From Nisaea nitritireducens (GTDB lineage Bacteria; Pseudomonadota; Alphaproteobacteria; Thalassobaculales; Thalassobaculaceae): a DNA stretch of 64,000 nucleotides. Below the pieces are notes generated by a model. That model made no database searches, was not told where the DNA came from, and saw only the letters and a program-made list of their open reading frames with translations. This document shows, piece after piece, positions 54,226 to 62,349 of the stretch. Within the stretch, counting starts at the first letter, position 1. The number at the start of each line of letters is the position of its first letter. The stretch is from NCBI RefSeq assembly GCF_014904795.1, contig NZ_JACZFS010000020.1:1-64000 (forward strand). Reading direction: 5' to 3'. A program made the translations under genes and the position numbers.

Positions 54226-55620
54226 TCACATCAGGGCGTAGTGAAGGATACTGAGGATCGGCACCAGCACGGCCCAGACAACGAATACATATGCCAGGTT
54301 CGGGCCGAGAGCGACGCGCGTTGGCCGCACGTCGAACATCGAGCCCGCCGTGACAACAGAGAGAGAGGCGATGGAGACCATGGCCCCGAGCCCCCATCCC
54401 GCGAGCATGGCTTCATAGAGAGCCAGCGGCAGAACCCCATGATCGAGACTGGTCAGGGCGGCGAGGAAGATGGTCCCGGTGATGATCGGATGAATCCCGA
54501 TGATGGCGGGTATCAGCTGTATGCCGATCATCAGGGCCAGCAGGACCGGCGCAGGCAATCCGCCTTCAAGCAGCGGCGCGACATGGACAATCACCGCATC
54601 GGCCTCTCCCGCAACGGTGCCGACCACGATGGCAATGGCGACAAGCGCAAGGTCGTCCCCGAGCTCCTTCATCCCTTCCGCCGTTTTCTCCAGCACCGGC
54701 CGTAATGCGTCCGGCCGACGGAAGAATTGCAACATACACAGCAACGGCATCACCACCAGGATGGAGCCAAGTGTCGAGAGCGGCGTGAAGGTCCCGACCA
54801 GAATGACCGTACCAGCGGCAATCCCCAGCCGCGATGCAATCGGCTTCAGGCAGGCAAGGGCAGCGCCGACGGCCGAGAAGCTGAACGGCCGGGCGAACAT
54901 GGCAAGTGCGATCGAGACGGATATGGCGACGCAGATGAAACCGAACGGAATGATCTCCCAGAGTTCGACCATCGGCAGATAGGTACCGGCTACGGCAAAG
55001 CCGACGAAGAATGGCGACCAGAGCACGGCGATGCTCATGCCCCGCATCGATGCGCACGCCGCAGAGCGACGGCGTTCCTTGCTTGCATTGGCCGGCACCA
55101 CTGCGGAGACCAGGGCGAAAGAGCCTGTATTCAGGACCGCACCGAAGACCGTCGCGCCAATGGTGATGCCGACATCCGCCGCGCTGTCCGGAAGCGCTGC
55201 CAGTCTGTTCTGGCTCGCCCGCACGGACGGCATCAGCCGGGCGACTTCCCGTGTCATCTTCAGTGTCGGGAGCAGTCCGGCGAAAATCAGTGTGCGCTCA
55301 AGGCCGCGCCACACAGCTTCGGGATCGGCAACAGTGGAAATCAGGATCAGCGTCGCGACCGTGCCGATGCCGACAAGCACTTTCGTCTCCAGCCGGGCCT
55401 GCGGCAGCGTGCCGAGCACGTAAAGCAGCAGGCCGCCCGCAACGATGTGATCAAGCATCGGAAAGGAAAGAAAGAGCCCGGCAACGGACCCGAACCACAC
55501 ACTTGTCAGAAGCAGGACGCGCCAGTCCAGGAAAGACTGCGGAAAGATGGGATGTCTCCAAGGCGGAGGGAGTTTTGGATCGTGATAAAGGAGTCTGCTC
55601 CTTAGCGGGATATTTGGCAA
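54226..55620 (-). CDS. Unknown polytopic membrane protein, putative transporter
   Basis: This 464 aa protein has about 11-12 hydrophobic segments, a soluble N-terminal part of about 30 residues (including a proline-rich DPKLPPPWRHP) and helix-breaking glycine/proline-rich stretches in the second half (LIPAIIGIHPIITGTIF). I do not recognise the family. The overall pattern, with two halves that each have a re-entrant-looking Gly/Ser/Thr-rich segment, resembles ion-transporter-superfamily carriers. It is divergent from the small DUF3467-like gene at 55729. Function unknown. Confidence 0.7.
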   Translation of the reverse strand: MPNIPLRSRLLYHDPKLPPPWRHPIFPQSFLDWRVLLLTSVWFGSVAGLFLSFPMLDHIVAGGLLLYVLGTLPQARLETKVLVGIGTVATLILISTVADPEAVWRGLERTLIFAGLLPTLKMTREVARLMPSVRASQNRLAALPDSAADVGITIGATVFGAVLNTGSFALVSAVVPANASKERRRSAACASMRGMSIAVLWSPFFVGFAVAGTYLPMVELWEIIPFGFICVAISVSIALAMFARPFSFSAVGAALACLKPIASRLGIAAGTVILVGTFTPLSTLGSILVVMPLLCMLQFFRRPDALRPVLEKTAEGMKELGDDLALVAIAIVVGTVAGEADAVIVHVAPLLEGGLPAPVLLALMIGIQLIPAIIGIHPIITGTIFLAALTSLDHGVLPLALYEAMLAGWGLGAMVSIASLSVVTAGSMFDVRPTRVALGPNLAYVFVVWAVLVPILSILHYALM

Positions 55621-55728
55621 TCCTCGCGCAATCGTCCGGGAATCGCCCTAACGATCTTCCGCCAACGGTGGCAACGTGTTATCGGTATTAGATCGAATTT
55701 GGCACAAAATTATGTCGGGCGAATTTCA

Positions 55729-56049
55729 ATGAGCGACACTTCGAACACCACCACCGGCGGTCAGGCGGCAGGACAGCAGCCAAACATCGTGATTGCCCCT
55801 GAATGCCAGGATATTTTCGTCGACGGAGTCATCGGTGCCATGGTGCGGGACGGTGTCGTTCGGATCAATCTTGTGAACACGCGGTTCAATATCGACGGCT
55901 CTCAGGTCGAGCATGCCGTCGTATCCCGCATGATCATGTCCCGCTCAGGCGTGCGTAACCTGCACGCTGCCCTCGAGCAGCTGATGGGCCGCCTCACTCG
56001 CTCGGCCGACGGCCGCCGCGATGACGACGCCACCGAAGACGAGAGCTGA
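55729..56049 (+). CDS. Small protein, DUF3467-like
   Basis: This 106 aa protein has a low-complexity Thr/Gly/Gln-rich N-terminus, a compact core (DIFVDGVIGAMVRDGVVRIN, then VSRMIMSRSGVRNLHAALEQL) and a highly charged tail. The core resembles DUF3467, a family of unknown function, but the match is by eye. The ATG at 55729 is chosen over an upstream start because the core begins soon after. It ends 10 bp from the convergent cyclic-nucleotide-binding gene. Confidence 0.6.
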   Translation: MSDTSNTTTGGQAAGQQPNIVIAPECQDIFVDGVIGAMVRDGVVRINLVNTRFNIDGSQVEHAVVSRMIMSRSGVRNLHAALEQLMGRLTRSADGRRDDDATEDES

Positions 56050-56059
56050 CCTCACTTAC

Positions 56060-56536
56060 TCAGATGGTCGCGTGCTGAAGAACCGTAAGGTTCGAATTAC
56101 GAATCATCTGGGCGAGATTGTGCAGCACCAGAACCAGCACCGAGGGATATTCCGACAGCATGTTGCGGAAGTCGCTCGGTGACATCGCCGCGACGACGCA
56201 ATCGCTTGTCGCCCGGACCTCGGCAGACCGGGGACCGCCATCCAGTGCCGAAAGTTCACCGAAATAAGCTCCGGCCCCTAGTCGGTCAAGCTTCAGCTCA
56301 CCGCCGATAATCGTGTGATTCTGGACGTCGGCAGAGCCTTCCAGCATGAAATAGACATCGTGGTTCTCGCCTTCTCTGGCGATAACCACCTCGCCTGCCG
56401 CGAACTGGCTCTTACGGCAAAGAGCCGCGATGGCCGCGCGCTCTTCTTCCCCGAGATCCAGAAACAGCCCGATCCGGCCAATCTCGTCCGCGTTGACGGA
56501 ACCGCCGCCCAAATCGAAATTATCCGAACTCATCAT
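56060..56536 (-). CDS. Single-domain cyclic nucleotide-binding protein
   Basis: This 158 aa protein is essentially one cNMP-binding beta-roll domain (about 20-135). The phosphate-binding cassette is intact: GAYFGELSALDGGPRSAEVRA contains the glutamate that contacts the ribose and the arginine that contacts the phosphate. There is no DNA-binding or kinase domain, so it probably acts by protein interaction. Start candidates are ATG 56536 and 56533. The only cyclase gene in the window is 50 kb away at 4612-6726. Confidence 0.87.
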   Translation of the reverse strand: MMSSDNFDLGGGSVNADEIGRIGLFLDLGEEERAAIAALCRKSQFAAGEVVIAREGENHDVYFMLEGSADVQNHTIIGGELKLDRLGAGAYFGELSALDGGPRSAEVRATSDCVVAAMSPSDFRNMLSEYPSVLVLVLHNLAQMIRNSNLTVLQHATI

Positions 56537-56628
56537 CTGCCCCAATCAGTCCCACACACTGCTCTCATATAGTATGCACCTGCTGACCGCAGGTGAAATG
56601 ATTTAGAGCACAAACCGTCTCCGGCGCC

Positions 56629-57261
56629 TCAAAAACGCCCCTGCGCTCTAAGCTCTCGAATGGCGAGAGCAATGGCACGAGAGTCACCGAGCCCGGTATG
56701 GGCGCCCGGCATGGCCGTATGACCGAGATGCTGAGGGAGGGTTGAACTCACGGTCTGGCTCTCCTGCAGCCCCAACGCTCCGGCAAGGCGCGGACGGATA
56801 TTGGCGAAAAGATCATCCTTGAACGGCCATGCCATACCGGCCCAATCCGCATTCTGAACGAGATCGGACCAATCGCTCCCGTTCGACACAACGAGCCCGG
56901 CATCGCCAACAAAATCGGCGAACCGGGTCAGAGCATCCTGGAACGGCACGCCGTGACGAGACAGATCCGCATTGGTGATCCCGGTCAATTCGATGAAATA
57001 GTCGGAAAGCAGCGGGTTTTTCTCCGGCGTCACCAACACCTCGAAGCTCGCCCGCTCCGCCATGGGCATGGCGGCATCAAGCTTTACCGCCCCGATCTGG
57101 ACGACTTCCATGAATTCGTCGGGCTCGCTCCAGCCCCGGGCGAGCGAGCCTTCCCAGGCCGTGATTTCAAGATCGAAAACAACCACCGTGCCTTGCTCGG
57201 GAAAATCGCGAAACGGACCTGCGGCAGCACTCTCTCTGACGCGATCTGCGCGTCCCGGCAT
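56629..57261 (-). CDS. 3'-5' exonuclease of the DEDDh type
   Basis: This 210 aa protein has the RNase T/DnaQ fold. The first acidic motif is VVFDLEITAWEG (D-x-E, about residue 25), the second aspartate region is SNGSDWSDL, and the last motif is HTGLGDSRAIALAIREL with histidine and aspartate. These are the four metal-binding acidic residues plus the general-base histidine. The ATG at 57261 keeps the gene clear of the divergent AtuA-like gene at 57355; the frame is open much further upstream. Role: RNA or DNA 3'-end trimming; the exact substrate is unknown. Confidence 0.82.
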   Translation of the reverse strand: MPGRADRVRESAAAGPFRDFPEQGTVVVFDLEITAWEGSLARGWSEPDEFMEVVQIGAVKLDAAMPMAERASFEVLVTPEKNPLLSDYFIELTGITNADLSRHGVPFQDALTRFADFVGDAGLVVSNGSDWSDLVQNADWAGMAWPFKDDLFANIRPRLAGALGLQESQTVSSTLPQHLGHTAMPGAHTGLGDSRAIALAIRELRAQGRF

Positions 57262-57354
57262 CGCCGCTCTCCCCGCACTGGTTGATTTGAAGACTGGTAA
57301 AAATCGTCCGGCAGACGCTACAGTCTGCCCCCCACCCTGCCAAGCGAAAGACTG

Positions 57355-58728
57355 ATGACCAAAAATCTCGTTCATATCGGCTGTGGCGCCGGCTTTGCCG
57401 GCGACCGTAAGGATGCCGGCGGTCCCGTGGTTGATACACTCGCCACCCGTGATGGCCCAAAATATCTTATTTTCGAGACACTTGCGGAACGCACCCTGGC
57501 GCTTGCGCAAAAACAAAAACAGCGCGATCCGGAGCGCGGATACTCACCGTTCCTCGAAGCCTATGTCCGGCCGGTTCTGGAGCGTTGCCTTGCAAACAAC
57601 ATCCGCATCGTCTCCAATTTTGGCGCCGCAAACCCGACCGGTGGAGCGAAGCGTATTCTGGAGATCGCCGAGGAAATCGGCTGCCGCACACCACGCGTCG
57701 CGGTCGTCTCCGGAGACGATCTATTGACAGTGATGGACGAAAAAGAGATCCGCGCGCACAAGACCATCGAAGGGCTGCCAATCGGTGACGGGATCGTCGC
57801 CGCCAACACCTATATTGGCGCCCGCCCGATTGCCGAAGCGCTGGCCGGCGGCGCGGATATCGTGGTCGTCGGACGAACCACGGACCCGGCTCTGGTGCTC
57901 GGCCCGCTGATCCATGAGTTCGGCTGGGCCGAAGAGGACTGGGATACGCTTGCGGCTGGAACGCTGGCGGGACATCTGCTGGAATGCGGCGCCCAGGTAA
58001 CAGGCGCCTATTTCGCCGACCCGGGTTTCAAGGACGTGCCGGATCTTGCCCATGTCGGCTTTCCCATTGCCACGATCTCCCGCGACGGCGCAATACGGGT
58101 CGGCAAGGCTGACAACACCGGCGGCTGCGTGACACCGGCGACCGTCAAGGAACAGATCCTCTACGAGATGCACGATCCCTCTGCCTATCTGACGGCGGAC
58201 GTTGTGCTCGACATCACCGGAGTGTCCGTCGAGCAAGCTGACGACAATGTTGTCGCTGTCTCCGGCGCACGCGGGAAAGCCCGGCCGGGTACGTTGAAGA
58301 CCACAATCAGCTTCGATGGCGGCTGGCTCGGCGAGGCGGAGATCAGCTATGCGGGGCCAAATGCCCTGGCCCGGGCGGAGCTTGCCCGGGAGGTCCTGAG
58401 CGAACGGGCCCACGAGCGCGGAAGCAATGCCGAGTACCGCTTCGATATCATCGGCACGTCCAGCACCTTCGATGGCGGCAGTGCGCCCTATCCCGGCGCC
58501 GAAGACCCCTCACCGGATGGCGATTACCGGGTCCGGGCCGCCGTTTCCTGTCATTCCCGAGAGGTTGCAGAGGATCTCGCGGACGAGGTACTGAGCCTCT
58601 ATTGTTCCGGCCCTGCCGGCGGCGGCGGCTTCAGGCGGAATATCACCGCACAGATCCACACCGCCTCGATCCTGGTCGACAGGAACAGGCTTTCGCCCAG
58701 CGTTCAATTTCTCGGAGCCGACGCATGA
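57355..58728 (+). CDS. AtuA-family protein (DUF1446), large part
   Basis: This 457 aa protein matches the DUF1446/AtuA family named from acyclic terpene utilisation, whose biochemical role is unclear. The N-terminus LVHIGCGAGFAGDR, the SNFGAANPTG segment (about 82) and GRTTDPALVLGP (about 175) are family hallmarks. In AtuA proper a small C-terminal domain follows in the same chain; here it is encoded by the next gene, overlapping by 4 bp. It may act on a CoA ester or hydroxyacid, but the substrate is not readable. Confidence 0.85.
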   Translation: MTKNLVHIGCGAGFAGDRKDAGGPVVDTLATRDGPKYLIFETLAERTLALAQKQKQRDPERGYSPFLEAYVRPVLERCLANNIRIVSNFGAANPTGGAKRILEIAEEIGCRTPRVAVVSGDDLLTVMDEKEIRAHKTIEGLPIGDGIVAANTYIGARPIAEALAGGADIVVVGRTTDPALVLGPLIHEFGWAEEDWDTLAAGTLAGHLLECGAQVTGAYFADPGFKDVPDLAHVGFPIATISRDGAIRVGKADNTGGCVTPATVKEQILYEMHDPSAYLTADVVLDITGVSVEQADDNVVAVSGARGKARPGTLKTTISFDGGWLGEAEISYAGPNALARAELAREVLSERAHERGSNAEYRFDIIGTSSTFDGGSAPYPGAEDPSPDGDYRVRAAVSCHSREVAEDLADEVLSLYCSGPAGGGGFRRNITAQIHTASILVDRNRLSPSVQFLGADA

Positions 58729-59102
58729 CCGTGGTTCTCGATACCCTTCGCCTCCGCCTGCACGACATCGCGCACGGCCGCAGCGGCGATAAGGGAAACC
58801 GTTCCAACATCAGCGTCATCCCCTATACGGAGGCCGCCTATTCCCTGTTGCTGGAACAGGTAACCGAAGAGCGGATCCTCGCGCTCTTCGCGCACAAGGG
58901 AGCGAGCGCTGTCACCCGCTATGAGCTGCCCAACCTTCCGGCACTGAATTTCGTTATCGACGATGCACTCGAAGGCGGTGTGAACAGCACGCTCAATCTG
59001 GATCTGCACGGCAAGACCCTGTCTTTTATGCTCCTGGACCTGCCGGTCGAGATCCCTCTCGACCGGGTCCAGGAATTCACCCAGGGCAGGCGCCAGGCTT
59101 AG
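58725..59102 (+). CDS. AtuA C-terminal-domain-like protein
   Basis: This 125 aa protein corresponds to the small ferredoxin-like C-terminal domain of AtuA, with the signature HDIAHGRSGDKGNRSNISVIPY near its start. It overlaps the AtuA-like gene by 4 bp (ATGA), so the two parts are probably made in equal amounts and form a complex. Its 3' end overlaps the convergent gene by 4 bp. Confidence 0.85.
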   Translation: MTVVLDTLRLRLHDIAHGRSGDKGNRSNISVIPYTEAAYSLLLEQVTEERILALFAHKGASAVTRYELPNLPALNFVIDDALEGGVNSTLNLDLHGKTLSFMLLDLPVEIPLDRVQEFTQGRRQA

Positions 59103-59857
59103 TGCGCGGCGCGAGGTTTGGTGGCAAGAGCTTCTTTTTGCGCTTCGAAGATAGCTTCCTGCATTTTCGGGGGAAGAGCCTTCACCCGCTCGACCACCTC
59201 CGATGGAGAAAGCTGTTCGACGTCTTCCTCGGACATTGACTTTGCTTCGGTCGCGAACCGGTCCCGGTATTTTTTCAGAACCACCTCGATGGCCGCCGCG
59301 GCCTTCCGGCACATCTCGATATCCTCGAGAACTTTTCCGTAGCGCTCTTCCACATTGAGACGCTTCAGTTTCAGATAATCCCCGTGATCCGGGATGGCTT
59401 GCTCAAGTGCTGGATGCAGCTTGTTCTCATAGAACGCCTCGGCCGCGTGGCGAGCCTCGCTCTTGATCCCGAACAGATCGAAACCGAGCGGCTTCGAAAG
59501 CCGCCAAACACCAAGTGCAACCACATCAAGGACATACTGAGTGTCGTAATTGTCACAAAGCTGATCCAGCGCTGCGCGTGCTTTTCCGGGGGTCGCATAG
59601 CAATTGAAGAAACCCTGGGCGAGGGCGTCCAGCTTGGTTTCGTGCTTGGTCACGAACCGCTTTTCAACCTCTAAAAAGGTTTCTGATTTCTGGTGCTCTT
59701 TCAGGCTCTTGTTGACTTTCGACTGCAGAAGGCGTGCTCCTTCCATGACATCCAACAGGACGCGGAAACGCTTGACGGCGTCCGGCTCCGACATCGCCTG
59801 ATCGAATTGCGCGCGCAGAGCGTCGAGCGCTGCTGAACTATTGTCCGAATCACCCAT
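59099..59857 (-). CDS. Unknown, mainly helical protein
   Basis: I do not recognise this 252 aa protein. It is rich in charged residues and predicted helices throughout, with no signal peptide or membrane segment. Recognisable only by composition are a Lys/Glu-rich stretch (VNKSLKEHQKSETFLEVEKR) and a C-terminal acidic-basic helix. The ATG at 59857 is chosen; a GTG at 59869 is possible. It is convergent with the AtuA pair and divergent from the large-subunit gene at 59990. Confidence 0.65.
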   Translation of the reverse strand: MGDSDNSSAALDALRAQFDQAMSEPDAVKRFRVLLDVMEGARLLQSKVNKSLKEHQKSETFLEVEKRFVTKHETKLDALAQGFFNCYATPGKARAALDQLCDNYDTQYVLDVVALGVWRLSKPLGFDLFGIKSEARHAAEAFYENKLHPALEQAIPDHGDYLKLKRLNVEERYGKVLEDIEMCRKAAAAIEVVLKKYRDRFATEAKSMSEEDVEQLSPSEVVERVKALPPKMQEAIFEAQKEALATKPRAAH

Positions 59858-59989
59858 GCGCCAAGTCACCGATATTCTTTGTGCTCACAACCAAGCCTTA
59901 CTATTGCGGGGTTAAGAAATGCTGGATCGCGTGTATATTTGCGTGTGAGATAATCACAGTCCAGCCACGAATTAACGAGATCAAGAGAC

Positions 59990-62290
59990 ATGTTGCGACG
60001 CGAGGATGACCGGCTACTCACCGGCCACGGCTGTTACGTGGACGATTTGTTCCCGGAAGGAGCCGCCCATGCGGTCGTGGTACGCTCTGCCATGGCGCAT
60101 GCCAGGCTCCTTTCTGTTGCAGTGGACGACGCAAAGGCCGTGCCCGGCGTTCTGACCGTTCTGACCGGCGACGACCTGATACGCGAAAGCGTCGGCCCGA
60201 TGCGCTCCCGCATGCCCATGGTCGGGCACGACGGCAAGCCGATGATCGAGCCGGAACGTCCGGCACTGGCGACGGGTGTCGCCAAATACGCGGGCCAACC
60301 GGTCGCCTTCATCGTTGCCGAAACGATATCCGCCGCCCTGGAAGCGGCCGAGCTGGTCGATATCGACTATGAGGATCTGGAGCCAGTCACCGATCTCGCC
60401 CATGCCGTCTCGGACGGCGCTCCCAAGATCTGGGACGAGGCGCCGCGTAATGTCAGTTTCGACTGGCGTATCGGCAATGGCAGCGAAGTCGATGAAGCGA
60501 TCGCCGCCGCCGACCATGTGGTGGAACTGACCGTCGACCATCCGCGCGCCGTGATTGCGCCGGTCGAACCGCGCGGCTGCGTCGGCGCGTTCGACGGTGA
60601 GACCGGAAAATACACACTCCACACACCGAGTCAGGGCGTCGTCATGCTGCGCGCGGCCATGTCCGAAGTGCTTGGTGTTGAGGAAACCCAGATGCGGGTC
60701 ATCACCAACGATGTCGGCGGCAGCTTCGCCGTGAAGATCTGGCCCTATCCGGAACAGATTCTCTGCCTGCTTGCATCTCGCATTACCGGACGTCCGGTGA
60801 AGTGGATCGCGGACCGCACCGAGAGCTTCGTTGCCGACGCGCCCGGCCGTGGCCGCCTCGACCGGGCGACACTGGCGCTGACAAAGGACGGCATGATCAC
60901 CGCCTTCCGGATCGATGCGCTGGCCGATATGGGCGCGTACCTCAACGCAGTGAACCCCTCCATCGTCACCAAGGGGGCGGTCCGGGTCTTCACCAGTTGC
61001 TACAAGATCACGGCGGCCGAATACCGCGTGCAGGCCGTGTTCACAAACGCAACGCCGACCGATGCCTATCGCGGCGCCGGAAAACCGGAGAGCGCAGGCA
61101 CGCTGGAACGTCTGATCGATTATGCCTGCGACAAGCACGGCTTCGACCGGGCGGAGATTCGCGCCAAGAACCTGATGACGCCTGCAGACCTGCCGTTCCA
61201 CACGCCGATGGGCGAGGATTATGACGGCGGGGACTATCCCGAGATCTTCCGGAAGGCACTCGCCAAGGCAGGCTACGAGACTTACGCGGATCGCCGCACG
61301 GCGAGCGAGACTGCTGGCAAGAAACGCGGCATCGGCTTCGGCATCCACGTGCACGCAACCGGCGGCTCAACCGCCGAGCGCAGCAAGGTCGAACTGACAG
61401 ACGACGGCAAGGTCCGGGTCCGCACCGGCACCCAGGATTCCGGCCAGGGCCACCAGACCACGCTGGCGCAGGTTGCGGCCGAAACCCTCGGCATCGACCC
61501 CGCGCAGGTGATTGTCGAGCAAGGCGATAGTGACGACCTCCAGGTTGGCGGCGGCACCGGCGGGTCCTGTCTGATGCCGATCGCGGCCAACACCGTGCAT
61601 CGGGCGGCGGTCGAGATGGTCGAAAACGGCAAGAAACTGGCCGGGCTCCTCATGGAAACCGCATCTCAGGACATAGAATACGAGGCCGGTTCCTTCAAGG
61701 TGGCGGGCACGGACAAGGCAATCTCTTTCCCCGAACTGATCGCTCGCATGGGCGATATTCCGGCAGAGACGCTGGAGCCGGGCCTGCGTGGCGGCTGCGT
61801 CGGCGAGATGGATTTCGAAGGCAAGCACACCACCTTCCCGAACGGCGCTTATGTCGTTGAGGTCGAGGTCGATCCGGACACCGGCCATGTTGCTGTCGAC
61901 CGTTTCGTCGGTGTCGACGATCTCGGACGGATCGTGAACGAGCCCCTCGCCTTCGGACAGGTGACCGGCGGCATTGCCCAGGCCATCGGTGAGGTTCTGA
62001 TGGAAGGCAGCGTCTATGACCCGGACTCCGGCCAGCTGCTTACCGGATCTCTGATGGATTACGCCTTCCCGCGCGCCGACGACGTGCCGTTTATCGATCA
62101 TTCATGGGTAGCCACGCCGTCACCGAACAGCCTGCTCGGTGTGAAGGGCGTCGGTGAGGTACCGTCAATTGGCGGGCCGGGACCGATCATGAACGCGGTG
62201 ATCGATGCGCTTGCGGGATATGGTGTCAAACACATCGATATTCCGATGACGCCACAAAAGGTCTGGACGGCAATCCGCAATGGGGGCTGA
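59990..62290 (+). CDS. Lone molybdenum hydroxylase large subunit, short N-terminus
   Basis: This 766 aa member of the xanthine oxidase family begins at MLRREDDRLLTGHGCYVDD, about ten residues shorter than relatives, which usually have a GIG-type lead before this motif. A stop codon upstream leaves no better start. Mo-domain motifs are NDVGGSFAVK (about 242, GGSFA replacing the usual GGGFG), AYRGAGKPES (about 358) and the catalytic glutamate in VKGVGEVPSIGG (about 715). No FeS or FAD subunit gene is adjacent. It is followed after 59 bp by a ThDP enzyme gene with which it is probably co-transcribed. Confidence 0.87.
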   Translation: MLRREDDRLLTGHGCYVDDLFPEGAAHAVVVRSAMAHARLLSVAVDDAKAVPGVLTVLTGDDLIRESVGPMRSRMPMVGHDGKPMIEPERPALATGVAKYAGQPVAFIVAETISAALEAAELVDIDYEDLEPVTDLAHAVSDGAPKIWDEAPRNVSFDWRIGNGSEVDEAIAAADHVVELTVDHPRAVIAPVEPRGCVGAFDGETGKYTLHTPSQGVVMLRAAMSEVLGVEETQMRVITNDVGGSFAVKIWPYPEQILCLLASRITGRPVKWIADRTESFVADAPGRGRLDRATLALTKDGMITAFRIDALADMGAYLNAVNPSIVTKGAVRVFTSCYKITAAEYRVQAVFTNATPTDAYRGAGKPESAGTLERLIDYACDKHGFDRAEIRAKNLMTPADLPFHTPMGEDYDGGDYPEIFRKALAKAGYETYADRRTASETAGKKRGIGFGIHVHATGGSTAERSKVELTDDGKVRVRTGTQDSGQGHQTTLAQVAAETLGIDPAQVIVEQGDSDDLQVGGGTGGSCLMPIAANTVHRAAVEMVENGKKLAGLLMETASQDIEYEAGSFKVAGTDKAISFPELIARMGDIPAETLEPGLRGGCVGEMDFEGKHTTFPNGAYVVEVEVDPDTGHVAVDRFVGVDDLGRIVNEPLAFGQVTGGIAQAIGEVLMEGSVYDPDSGQLLTGSLMDYAFPRADDVPFIDHSWVATPSPNSLLGVKGVGEVPSIGGPGPIMNAVIDALAGYGVKHIDIPMTPQKVWTAIRNGG

Positions 62291-62349
62291 TCCGCAATAA
62301 AGGCCGCTGAATGCCGGCATCAGACCGGCACCGGCCACAGGGAGGAAAC

